A stretch of DNA of 64,000 bases, taken from NCBI RefSeq assembly GCF_041821085.1, contig NZ_JBGUAZ010000001.1, positions 744,001-808,000 on the forward strand. Direction: 5' to 3'. Position numbers and translations under genes: made by a program. Position 1 is the first letter of the stretch; every line of letters starts with the position of its first letter. The notes beneath the pieces were generated by a model. That model ran no database searches. It saw only the letters and a list, made by a program, of their open reading frames with translations, and was not told where the DNA came from. The DNA comes from Natrinema sp. HArc-T2. GTDB lineage: Archaea > Halobacteriota > Halobacteria > Halobacteriales > Natrialbaceae. This document shows, one piece after another, positions 54,441 to 62,792 of this stretch.

Positions 54441-56036
54441 TCAGGTAAAATCCACCGAAAGCCCGGTCTCGCTCGCGCGGGCGCGCTCTCGAATGGCCGA
54501 CTGGAGTCGTTCCCGCCCGACGCCATGAAGTTCGCGGGCCGTCTCGCACTCGAGGTCCGGGATTGTCGGCGTTCCCCACGAAAAGGTTCGCGAACTGGCG
54601 GTGTCGACGGCGAGCGACGCCAGCCCGAGCCGACGCTGGAAGATCGACCGGCGCGTCGAGACCGTCTGGATCCGATAGTAGGGAATCACGGTCGTCCGGC
54701 GGTTCCAGAACCCCGAGCGAATCACGAGCTGCTCCTCGCCGATGTAGTAGCCCAGGTTGACGTATTTGAGGTGGGCCGCAGGGGGAACGGTGGCGAAGAC
54801 GACTGCAGCGAGATACCAGCGCTCGAGACTCGTGACCTGCGCGAGCCCGAAGACGACGGCGACGATCCCGACCGCGAGCAGCGTGTAGCGAGCGAGATAG
54901 CGTCCTCGCGCACGTGGCGACGGTCGCTGGAACTGTGGTGTCTCGACGCCGGTGAGGTTCTCGGCGAAGCGATAGATGCGGTCGGTCTCGGCAAGCGGGA
55001 CGGCCGATTGGCTGCCGCCGCTACTCTCGGGTCCGTAGCCGGCGGTTTCGACCCAGAGGCCGGCGTAGCCGACCAGCCGCTGGAGTGGGTTCTCGGTGAT
55101 GGTCACCGACTGGACCTTTTCGACAGGGATCGAGCCGCTGTAGCGCTGTATCAGGCCCCGTTCGTAGACGAAGTCGTCACCCGCTCGTCCGAGGCGGAAC
55201 CCGTAGTAGTTCGCGACCGTGTAGATCGCACTCGCGACGTACGTCGCGACCGACCACTGGAGTGCAGTGACCGCGACCAAGACGAGCAGCGATCCCACGG
55301 TGGCACCGTCGAGCGACGCCGGCCCGCCGACGGGACGTGCGATCTCGAGGACGAACGCGGGGACCAGCCCCGAGCCGGAGTCGGCGCTCGTGAGGAAGAT
55401 CACCAGCGCGATCGGGAAAACCGCCGCGCCCCACCGGAACGACGTCAGGGCATACACCAGCAGTTCCGTCGGCTCGAGTTCGAACAGGAGCGTCGGCCCG
55501 CGATCAGAGCGCGAGCGCTCGTGGCGTGTCGTCTCGTCGACGCCGGCGGATGTCGCGCGCTCGTCGCTGGTCGCGTCGTCCGTTCGAGCGGTTTGCCGAC
55601 GGATCTCGGCGCGAAGCCGCTCGGCTTCGGCCCCGCTGACGAAGTTCAGCGTCGCTTCGGTCTCGCCGCCGCCGGCAGTCTCGAGGGAGACGACGGCAAG
55701 CCCGAAAATGCGGTACAAGACGCCCTGGGAGACGTCGACGTTCTGGATGCGGCGATACGGAATCTCGCGTGAGCGCCGGGAGAGCACGCCCGAGGAAACG
55801 TCGAACGTCCGCGACGTGATCGCGTACGTGAACCGATAGTAGTACGCGATGCCGTAGCCGATGCCGACGACGAACCCGACCGGGGCGAGCATGAAGAGCC
55901 AGTCGATGTCGACGCCGTCGAAAACCGTCGAGAGGATCATCACGGCAAAAAACGGCATCGACAGCCCGGTGAGGCCACGCTGAAGCGCCATCATCACCGC
56001 GCTGAGCGGATGCAAGCGGTTCGTCTCAGACGGCAT
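54441..56036 (-). CDS. Membrane PH-domain protein, YdbT-like (pair 2, large subunit)
   Basis: 531 residues, paralogue of 48488-50071 with the same plan: helix pair, bPH2 (FDVSSGVLSRRSREIPYRRIQNVDV), acidic linker, helix pair, bPH2 (YGFRLGRAGDDFVYERGLIQRYSGSIPVEKVQSV), helix pair, bPH2 (IGEEQLVIRSGFWNRRTTVIPYYRIQTV). Its start overlaps the small partner gene by 11 bp. Located immediately upstream of fumC. Confidence 0.85.
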   Translation of the reverse strand: MPSETNRLHPLSAVMMALQRGLTGLSMPFFAVMILSTVFDGVDIDWLFMLAPVGFVVGIGYGIAYYYRFTYAITSRTFDVSSGVLSRRSREIPYRRIQNVDVSQGVLYRIFGLAVVSLETAGGGETEATLNFVSGAEAERLRAEIRRQTARTDDATSDERATSAGVDETTRHERSRSDRGPTLLFELEPTELLVYALTSFRWGAAVFPIALVIFLTSADSGSGLVPAFVLEIARPVGGPASLDGATVGSLLVLVAVTALQWSVATYVASAIYTVANYYGFRLGRAGDDFVYERGLIQRYSGSIPVEKVQSVTITENPLQRLVGYAGLWVETAGYGPESSGGSQSAVPLAETDRIYRFAENLTGVETPQFQRPSPRARGRYLARYTLLAVGIVAVVFGLAQVTSLERWYLAAVVFATVPPAAHLKYVNLGYYIGEEQLVIRSGFWNRRTTVIPYYRIQTVSTRRSIFQRRLGLASLAVDTASSRTFSWGTPTIPDLECETARELHGVGRERLQSAIRERARASETGLSVDFT

Positions 56037-56487
56037 CGTCGGCCTCGCTCTCGACGGCCAGTTCGCGAAGCGTATTCTGCAACTTCCGCGCGCGATCCGG
56101 CGTCAGCCCCGGAATTCGCACGTCCGCGTTTCGGGAGCCCGCTGTGTAGACCACGACGCTCGAGAGGCCGAGGGCACGCTCGATGGGGCCAAACTGCGTG
56201 TCGACGTGCTGGACGCGGACGAAGGGGACGGCAGTTTCGACGAACGTGACGACGCCGCGCTCGAGGTAGAGCGCGTCGTCCTGGAGTTCGAACTGCCAGA
56301 CCTGGTAGAGTCGGAGAGCGTAGCCGGTCCCGATGACGAGCCCGAGTGCGACGACGCCACCGATCGCCACCACCGGGACGGTGACCTGCAACTGGTCGAC
56401 GACGGCGAGGACGACGCCCAGGACGACCGCGGCGAGCGCCCCACGGGCGATCCAGAGGAGTCTAATGCGGGGATGGAGGGTTTCCAT
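56026..56487 (-). CDS. Membrane PH-domain protein, YdbS-like (pair 2, small subunit)
   Basis: 153 residues, two helices then one bPH2 domain ([55 protein letters not shown]), ending PGLTPDRARKLQNTLRELAVESEADDAV. This ending is almost identical to that of the copy at 50068-50556. First gene of the pair-2 operon. Confidence 0.85.
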   Translation of the reverse strand: METLHPRIRLLWIARGALAAVVLGVVLAVVDQLQVTVPVVAIGGVVALGLVIGTGYALRLYQVWQFELQDDALYLERGVVTFVETAVPFVRVQHVDTQFGPIERALGLSSVVVYTAGSRNADVRIPGLTPDRARKLQNTLRELAVESEADDAV

Positions 56488-56697
56488 AGGAATTAAATGT
56501 CATTTCTAATGGATAAAGCTACGGTTCCACGCGAGTGGTCACGCTCACGGTATCGACGGCCAACCCGCAAGACCGGGAGACTGCGAGTCGTCCGTCGCGG
56601 AGTCACGATCGTCGTCCCGATTCGCTCGTGGGTGGGCCTTGCGAGTGTGCAGTGAGTAATGACATCATTTATCACATCATATGGTCAAGTAGCTCAC

Positions 56698-57510
56698 ATG
56701 GCTTCCGAGACAGCGACGAGCGATCAGTGGGAGACTGTCGATTGCAGCCGTAACGATCACGTCGGGCGGATCACGCTTGCCCGTCCCGAGGCGATGAATA
56801 CGTTCAGCACCGACCTCGCGCAAGATCTCGACGCGGCGCTACACGCACTCGACGAGGACGACGACGTGCGGGCGATCGTCGTCGACGGCGCGGGCAAGAG
56901 CTTCTCGGCCGGTATCGACCTCTCCGAACACGGCGACCACGAGACCGAGTCGGAATACGAAGCGTGGGTCACACGGATGGAAGAACCGTTTCACACGCTA
57001 ACCGAGATGCGAACACCTGTGATCGCTGCGGCCCACGGCCACGCAGCCGCCAACGGGATCGGGCTGGTCGCAGCCTGCGATCTTGCCGTCGCCGCCGAGG
57101 GAACCAAGTTCGGTGCGACAGCTCCCAAGGTCGGCCTGTTCTGTATGGGGCCAGCCGTCCCGTTAATGAAAGCACTCACCAGAAAACGGTGTCTCGAGCT
57201 CATCTTGACCGGCGAGTTGATCGACGCCGAGACAGCCCTCGAGTGGGGCCTCATCAATCGCGTCGCACCCGAGGGAGACCACCTGACGGCAGCAATGGAG
57301 CTGGCCGAAACAATCGCCTCCAAGAGCCCGATGGGCGTCCAAATGGGGAAACAAGCGTTCTACGAGATGGTCGAACTGGACTACGACGAGGCGCTTGACT
57401 ACTCGAACGAGCAGTTCGCGGCGCTCTGTACGACGGAGGATGCGAACGAAGGTATCGCGGCCTTCCTCGAGGGAGAGCCACTCGCCGCCGACGAGTGGCC
57501 CGGCGAGTAA
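56698..57510 (+). CDS. Enoyl-CoA hydratase/isomerase (crotonase) family protein
   Basis: 270 residues. Oxyanion-hole motifs FSAGIDLSEH and HGHAAANGIGLVAACDLAVAAEGTKFGATAPKVGLF. The second catalytic Glu of hydratases is not obvious here (region APKVGLFCMGPA), so it could be an isomerase or hydrolase. ATG at 56698. An interrupted palindrome (tgacatcat..atgatgtg-like) lies in the promoter region around 56659-56685. Confidence 0.88.
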   Translation: MASETATSDQWETVDCSRNDHVGRITLARPEAMNTFSTDLAQDLDAALHALDEDDDVRAIVVDGAGKSFSAGIDLSEHGDHETESEYEAWVTRMEEPFHTLTEMRTPVIAAAHGHAAANGIGLVAACDLAVAAEGTKFGATAPKVGLFCMGPAVPLMKALTRKRCLELILTGELIDAETALEWGLINRVAPEGDHLTAAMELAETIASKSPMGVQMGKQAFYEMVELDYDEALDYSNEQFAALCTTEDANEGIAAFLEGEPLAADEWPGE

Positions 57511-57537
57511 CGACCGCGCGGCCCGGTTTTGGATCGA

Positions 57538-57798
57538 CTACTGCTCGGCTTCGAGCTCGGCGTACTCGTCGGGCGTGTACGTCGACAGCTCGAGCGCGTG
57601 GATGTCGGTCGTCATGTGCTCCTCGAGTGCGTCGTAGACCTGCTGGTGTTGCTGGACCAGCGACAAGCCCTCGAAGACCGGCGAGATGACCGTCGCGGCG
57701 AGGTGGTCCTCGTCGTGTTTGTCGCGGGCGTGGGTGACCGTCGCCTCGGCGTCCTCGAGATTCGATTCGATGCGTTCCTCGACGGCTGCTGGCTTCAT
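57538..57798 (-). CDS. BolA family protein
   Basis: 86 residues: EERIESNLEDAEATVTHARDKHDEDHLAATVISPVFEGLSLVQQHQQVYDALEEHM is the BolA fold with the class-specific loop and the helix-turn-helix-like HQQVYDAL. BolA proteins assist Fe-S transfer with glutaredoxins or Nfu. It lies downstream of a Nfu-type gene on the same strand. Confidence 0.88.
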   Translation of the reverse strand: MKPAAVEERIESNLEDAEATVTHARDKHDEDHLAATVISPVFEGLSLVQQHQQVYDALEEHMTTDIHALELSTYTPDEYAELEAEQ

Positions 57799-57865
57799 AC
57801 TCGAAGATACGTGGCTCGAGCCAAAAACGCCGCGGTCGCGGCTAGCGAAACAGCACCTGCGGTGC

Positions 57866-58192
57866 TCAGAACGGGACGTCCGGCGGCACGTCCGGGCCCG
57901 ACGACCCTTGCTCGGCCAGGCCGTCGAAACCGGTGGTGACGGTGACGTGATCGATCGCGTCGATTTCGGTCGGGAGTCGCCGCTGGATCGCTTGCGTCGT
58001 CATCGGACTGACCCCGCAGCCGCTGCACGCGCCGCTTAAGTTGATTCCGACGTGGCGCTCCTCGAGATCGAGTTCGGTGATCGAGGAGTCGCCGCCGTGG
58101 CCCTCAATCTGGGGGAAATTGCGTCGGAGGAACAGCGAGACCTCCTCGCGAACGGCGTCCTCGGGTGACTGGTCCGACTCGGACTCGCTCAT
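57866..58192 (-). CDS. NifU C-terminal domain (Nfu-type) Fe-S carrier
   Basis: 108 residues. The Nfu core is VREEVSLFLRRNFPQIEGHGGDSSITELD with the cluster-binding Cys pair in ACSGCGVSPMTTQ. Dimeric Nfu proteins bind one [4Fe-4S] between two CxxC motifs. A Pro-rich tail ends the protein. 67 bp upstream of bolA, same strand, probably one operon. Confidence 0.88.
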   Translation of the reverse strand: MSESESDQSPEDAVREEVSLFLRRNFPQIEGHGGDSSITELDLEERHVGINLSGACSGCGVSPMTTQAIQRRLPTEIDAIDHVTVTTGFDGLAEQGSSGPDVPPDVPF

Positions 58193-58285
58193 AACTGTGG
58201 CGAGGGACTGGAGCGGTATATACTGTCGGGCATCACCCGTAACCAGGCCGGCGACTTTATTACAGTTCGAGACACCGTCCCCGAT

Positions 58286-58789
58286 ATGTCACTGGCAGCC
58301 GAGACGCGCCGGGCGGTCGATCGCCGACCGTTCCTCCGGACCGCGTTACGCGCCGGCGTCGTCAACTACACCGCCGCCGCTCGCTCACTCGCAGTCGACG
58401 GCGAGACCGACGCGATCGCGACGGCGCTGCGCCGCTATGCCGACGAATTACCGGCCCACGAGACCGACTCGCGAGACGTTCGCGTCCGGATGGAAAGCGG
58501 GATCGGCCCGCTCGAGGGAGCGACCGACGACGCCGACGCACTCGTGACGGTCGGCGGACAGGCCTTCGGCCCTGTCGGCAGCGATCGGACCGCCATCGTC
58601 GCCGCCGGCGATGTCGACGCGGTTGCACTTGCGACCGTGCTCGCGCGCCTCACCGTCGAGGAGCTGTCGCCGACTGCAGCCGGCGTCGCGGGGGATGCGA
58701 TGGTGATCGTCGTCGAGCGACGCGAGGGCGCGAACGCGCTGCGGGCGGTCGAGGATGCACTCGAGCGTGTGGGTGGCCGGCCCGAGTGA
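58286..58789 (+). CDS. Conserved haloarchaeal protein with ACT-like C-terminal half
   Basis: 167 residues. N-terminal half is helical (ETRRAVDRRPFLRTALRAGVVNYTAAARSL) and the second half alternates strands and helices like an ACT or regulatory domain (VVAAGDVDAVALATVLARLTVEELSPTAAGVAGDAMVIVVERREGANALRAVEDAL). Resembles a haloarchaeal uncharacterised family (DUF7523-like). No catalytic motif seen. Start ATG clear. Confidence 0.72.
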   Translation: MSLAAETRRAVDRRPFLRTALRAGVVNYTAAARSLAVDGETDAIATALRRYADELPAHETDSRDVRVRMESGIGPLEGATDDADALVTVGGQAFGPVGSDRTAIVAAGDVDAVALATVLARLTVEELSPTAAGVAGDAMVIVVERREGANALRAVEDALERVGGRPE

Positions 58790-58873
58790 GCGCGCACCGA
58801 CCGAGAAGCGACGTAGCGGGCGGCTACTTTTGTTGGTTATGGGTTTTTATAGTCACACTTTCTGAGAGTATCT

Positions 58874-59920
58874 ATGGGAAGTTCTCAGGGCGCGTCGTTA
58901 CCGGCAGCCTTCGACGATCTCGAGATCGGCATCGTCTTACGAGACCCGGAAACCGGCGCGGCCCTCGACGTCAACCACCGAATCGAGGAGTTATACGGGT
59001 ATTCTCGATCGGAACTTCTCGAGATGGACATCGAGCAGTTCACAGCACCATCGACGAAGTTTTCCCAGGACGAGGCAGTCCGCCGACTGCGCGCTGCTTC
59101 CGCCGGCGAGTCGCAGGCGTTCGAGTGGCGGATCGAACGGCCCACGGGGGAACTGGTCTGGATTCGCGTTCGACTCAATCGGACGACGATCGACGACGCC
59201 ACGTGTATCATCGCCGAAGTTCGGGAGATTACCGAGTACAAGGCGCGGGAGCGGCGATTGCGCCTCCTCAATCGCGTCGTCCGACACAACCTCCGAAACG
59301 AGACGAACGTACTCATGGGATATGCCGATCGCCTCAAACAAGCGATCAAGGAAAAGACGCTCGAGGAGGAAGTCGAAACGATCCTCGAGATCGCGTCCGA
59401 GATCGGGACGTTGAGCGATTCGATCCGCCAGATCGAGGAGATCGCAACGCCCGACGCGACGCAGCGGTCGCCCACGGACATCGGCGAACTGGTCGAAGAG
59501 ATCGTCTCGGAGGTGCGAGCGGACGCGACGGCGACCGAGATAACCGTCGATATTCAGGACGACGTCTGTGTGAATGCCGATACGGGCCTCCGCCACGCGA
59601 TCACCCACGCCATCGACAACGCGATCGAGCACAACGACCGCGGGGTCCCGTCCGTTGAGGTGTCGGTCACCATCGATTCGGCGACGGGACAGGCCGAGAT
59701 CGACGTCAGCGACAATGGCCCACCGATCCCGGACGTCGAGATCGACGTTCTCAGAGAGGACGTCGAAGCGAGTGCCACCTACCACGGCTCCGGCATCGGG
59801 CTGTGGGTGATTCAGTGGTGTGTTAACTCGCTGGGCGGCGAACTCGTCTTCGAGGAGAACACCCCCCGTGGAAACGTCGTTCGGTTCTTGCTACCACGGG
59901 TCGATCGCTCCGAGCCGTAG
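58874..59920 (+). CDS. PAS-domain sensor histidine kinase
   Basis: 348 residues without membrane spans: one PAS domain (about 12-125), HisKA-like phospho-acceptor His138 in RVVRHNLRNE, and HATPase_c with N-box AIDNAIEHND, G1 VSDNGPPIP and G2 GSGIGLWVIQ. The haloarchaeal RHNLRNE type. Cytosolic sensor; no response regulator adjacent, the nearest being the receiver-HalX protein at 36 kb. Confidence 0.87.
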   Translation: MGSSQGASLPAAFDDLEIGIVLRDPETGAALDVNHRIEELYGYSRSELLEMDIEQFTAPSTKFSQDEAVRRLRAASAGESQAFEWRIERPTGELVWIRVRLNRTTIDDATCIIAEVREITEYKARERRLRLLNRVVRHNLRNETNVLMGYADRLKQAIKEKTLEEEVETILEIASEIGTLSDSIRQIEEIATPDATQRSPTDIGELVEEIVSEVRADATATEITVDIQDDVCVNADTGLRHAITHAIDNAIEHNDRGVPSVEVSVTIDSATGQAEIDVSDNGPPIPDVEIDVLREDVEASATYHGSGIGLWVIQWCVNSLGGELVFEENTPRGNVVRFLLPRVDRSEP

Positions 59921-60012
59921 CGACGGCAGCATGCCTCGCTGCCGGTCCTGGTCGACCGTCGTGTCCGGAGGGCATCACACGCTTTAACTTTCGGCCGGGG
60001 GAAATGAGCGTA

Positions 60013-61509
60013 ATGACCCTGCACGTGACGAACACGTTGACGGGCGAAAAAGAGCCGTTCGAGCCACAGGACCCCGAGAACGTCTTGCTCTACTACTGTG
60101 GCCTGACGGTCTCGGATCCGCCACACCTGGGCCACGCACGCTCGTGGGTCCACGTCGACGTCATGCACCGCTGGCTCGAGCACAGAGGCTACGACGTGCG
60201 TCACGTCGAGAACTTCACCGACGTCAACGAGAAGATCGTCGCCCGGATCGGCGAGGACGACCTCGGTGAGAGCGAAGCCGAGGTGGCCGAGACCTACATC
60301 CAGCGGACGATCGACGATATGCGCTCGCTGAACCTCCTACGTGCGGAAGTCTACCCACGGGTGTCCGAGCACGTCCCGGAGATCATCGACCTCGTCGAGA
60401 CGCTGATCGAGAAGGACTACGCCTACGAGTCCAACGGCTCGGTCTACTTCGACGTGACCAGCTTCGAGGAGTACGGCAAACTCTCGAACCAGGAACTCGA
60501 CGAGATCGAGTCCCAGGGCGACCCCGACGAGCGCACCGAGAAGCGGAACCCGGCGGATTTCGCGCTTTGGAAGGCCGACGGCGTCGATCCCGACGCGATC
60601 GACGAACACAGCCACGAGGGCGTCGACCACGGGGACACCCCGCCCGAGGGATTGACCTGGGACTCGCCGTGGGGCGATGGACGGCCCGGCTGGCACATCG
60701 AGTGCTCGGCGATGAGTATGGCCCATCTGGGCGAGACGCTCGACCTCCACGTCGGCGGTCGGGATCTGGTCTTCCCACATCACGAAAACGAGATCGCCCA
60801 GTCCGAGGCCGCGACCGACCAGCAGTTCGCCAACTACTGGCTCCACTGCGAGCTGTTCCAGATGGACGAAGAGAAGATGTCCTCGAGTCTGGGCAACTTC
60901 GTCACCGTCGAGGAAGCAATCGACCGCTGGGGGACGAACGTCATGCGGACGTTCCTGACCGCGGGGTCGTACAACAGCAAACAGCTGTACTCTGACGAGA
61001 CGATCGCCGAGGCCCAGGAGCGCTGGGACCAGCTCGAGCGCGCCTACGAGGCTGCCGTCGACGCACTCGACTCGCCGCAGGCGAGTTCGAAGGTCGACGA
61101 CGCGACGTTGCGCGACGAGATCGACGACGCACGCGCGGCGTTTACGACCGCGATGAACGACGACTTCAACACCCGCGAGGCCCAGTCCGCGCTGCTGTCG
61201 GTCGCGACGGCGATCAACCGTCATCTCGAGGAGGTCGACGACGACTACGATTACCGCGGGCTTCGACGCGCCGTCGAGACCCTCGAGGAACTGGGCAGCG
61301 TCCTCGGCCTCTCCTTTACGGGTGAAACGACGGGCTCGGCGACGCTCGCCGGCGACGTCGTCGAACTCGTCCTCGACGTGCGCGAGGCCGAACGCGACGC
61401 CGGCAACTACGACCGCGCCGACGAGTTGCGCGACGAACTCGAGGCGCTCGGGATCGAAGTGCAGGATACCGACGAGGGGGCGAGCTACCGGCTTCCGTCG
61501 GGCGAGTGA
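60013..61509 (+). CDS. cysS: Cysteinyl-tRNA synthetase
   Basis: 498-residue class I synthetase. Zinc Cys in YYCGLTV, HIGH variant PPHLGHARSW, zinc site GWHIECSAM, KMSKS variant EEKMSSSLGN, and C-terminal DALR helices. A TATA-like tttaact centred 27 bp before 60013 favours that ATG; another ATG three codons upstream follows a Gly-rich Shine-Dalgarno-like stretch. Flanked by two orphan histidine kinases. Confidence 0.95.
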   Translation: MTLHVTNTLTGEKEPFEPQDPENVLLYYCGLTVSDPPHLGHARSWVHVDVMHRWLEHRGYDVRHVENFTDVNEKIVARIGEDDLGESEAEVAETYIQRTIDDMRSLNLLRAEVYPRVSEHVPEIIDLVETLIEKDYAYESNGSVYFDVTSFEEYGKLSNQELDEIESQGDPDERTEKRNPADFALWKADGVDPDAIDEHSHEGVDHGDTPPEGLTWDSPWGDGRPGWHIECSAMSMAHLGETLDLHVGGRDLVFPHHENEIAQSEAATDQQFANYWLHCELFQMDEEKMSSSLGNFVTVEEAIDRWGTNVMRTFLTAGSYNSKQLYSDETIAEAQERWDQLERAYEAAVDALDSPQASSKVDDATLRDEIDDARAAFTTAMNDDFNTREAQSALLSVATAINRHLEEVDDDYDYRGLRRAVETLEELGSVLGLSFTGETTGSATLAGDVVELVLDVREAERDAGNYDRADELRDELEALGIEVQDTDEGASYRLPSGE

Positions 61510-61518
61510 GCCAGTCCC

Positions 61519-61543
61519 GTCACGAATAGTGACAGTATTTTTA
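61519..61543 (+). terminator. Hairpin plus T-tract terminator after cysS
   Basis: Stem gtcac/gtgac with a 5-nt loop, followed by agtattttta, 10 nt after the cysS stop. Confidence 0.45.
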
Positions 61544-61588
61544 CCAGTAGCCAGCCTGCTCAAGTAGGTCGCGCGTCTCTAGACGATA

Positions 61589-62719
61589 ATGACTAATTCT
61601 CGCTCGGTCGTCACCGCCGGGTTCGATGCTCAGCCAGCACACGTGGCGATCCTCGACGACGAGGGAGAGATCGTCTACACGAACGAGTCGTGGAACGCAT
61701 TCGGCGACGAACAAGGCTTGCCCAAAGACGCGGGACGGGTCGGCGCGAACTATCTTGCAGCCTGTGAGACGAGCAAGGACAACACGGCCACGGAGACGGC
61801 GGCAGAGATTCAAGCAGTTATCGACGGCGACCGCGAAGAATTCTCGCTCGAGTATCCCTGTCATACGCCCGAGCGCGACCGCTGGTTCATGATGCGGGCG
61901 GCGCCGTACGACCACGCGGGCGAGCAGTTCGTGCTCGTCATGCACGTCGACATCACCGAGCGACACCGACTCGAGCAGCGAACCCGCGAGCAGGCCGCGC
62001 GTATGGAGGGGTTCGCGAAACTACTCTCACACGATCTACGCAACCCGCTCTCGGTTGCATTGGCAGAGGCTGAAGCCCTCGAACACGACGACGAGGTCGA
62101 TCTCGGGACCGATGCCGGGAGTCGGAGTACGTTGCGCTCGTCGCTCGAGCGCATGGCGTCGATCATCGACGACGCACTGGCACTCGTGACGATCGACGAG
62201 GTCGCAGAGAGCGAGCGGTCGCTACTTTCGCTCGAGAGGGCAGTCGAGGATGCCTGGGAACACGTCCACACGGAGTCGGCGACCATCGCGATCGTTGGCA
62301 CCGTCTCGATTCACGCGAACGAGTCCCTGGTGAGTCATCTCTTCGAGAACCTCTTTCGGAACGCGGTCGAACACGGTGGCCACGACGTGACCGTCGAAGT
62401 CGGGCCGCTCACCGATGGCACGGACGATCGGACTGTCCTCGAGGGATTCTACATCGAAGACGACGGGCTGGGGATTCCGCCCGACCGCCGCGAGCGAGTG
62501 TTCGAATCGGGGTATTCGGTCGACAGCAGTGGGGCGGACAACTCGGGACAGACGCAATCGGCGCAGAACACCGAGAGTGGCTCCGGCTTCGGGCTTGCGA
62601 TCGTTCGGGAAGTCGCCGATGCACACGGCTGGTCGGTGTCGGTAACTGAAGGGGAAGACGGCGGTGCCAGATTCGAGATTCGGGGCGTCTCGATGTGCGA
62701 CCTCTATAGAAACAACTGA
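61589..62719 (+). CDS. PAS-domain sensor histidine kinase, C-terminus supplied by a MITE-like element
   Basis: 376 residues. PAS-like domain (about 12-125), HisKA with His148 in KLLSHDLRNPLSV, N-box NLFRNAVEHGG, G1 EDDGLGIPPDRRERVF, and G2 GSGFGLAIVREVADAHGW, so a complete kinase. The natural end is expected near FEIRGVSM; the last residues YRNN and the stop come from element C, which begins exactly at the Tyr codon (62705). No partner regulator nearby. Confidence 0.86.
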   Translation: MTNSRSVVTAGFDAQPAHVAILDDEGEIVYTNESWNAFGDEQGLPKDAGRVGANYLAACETSKDNTATETAAEIQAVIDGDREEFSLEYPCHTPERDRWFMMRAAPYDHAGEQFVLVMHVDITERHRLEQRTREQAARMEGFAKLLSHDLRNPLSVALAEAEALEHDDEVDLGTDAGSRSTLRSSLERMASIIDDALALVTIDEVAESERSLLSLERAVEDAWEHVHTESATIAIVGTVSIHANESLVSHLFENLFRNAVEHGGHDVTVEVGPLTDGTDDRTVLEGFYIEDDGLGIPPDRRERVFESGYSVDSSGADNSGQTQSAQNTESGSGFGLAIVREVADAHGWSVSVTEGEDGGARFEIRGVSMCDLYRNN

Positions 62720-62789
62720 AACGATTTACACACCGATCGCACAGCCCTCGTTCGATCGGGTGTGCATTGACTTTCAGTGGGCTACGATA
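62705..62789. mobile_element. MITE-like palindromic element, copy C (85 bp)
   Basis: Begins tatagaaacaactgaaacg and ends cagtgggctacgata. Inner cacaccgatcg and cgatcgggtgtg arms pair almost perfectly. It lies between convergent genes: the kinase stop at 62717-62719 is inside it and the protease stop at 62793 is 4 bp beyond it. As a hairpin it could end transcription from both sides. Confidence 0.65.
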
Positions 62790-62792
62790 GTT

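Noticed and set aside
53170-54528. 452-codon open frame antisense to fumC
   Set aside because: Shadow of a conserved fumarase gene.
58215-58235. tatactgtcggg resembling one end of the 47.6-kb palindrome
   Set aside because: Only about nine matching bases and no partner arm nearby; chance similarity.
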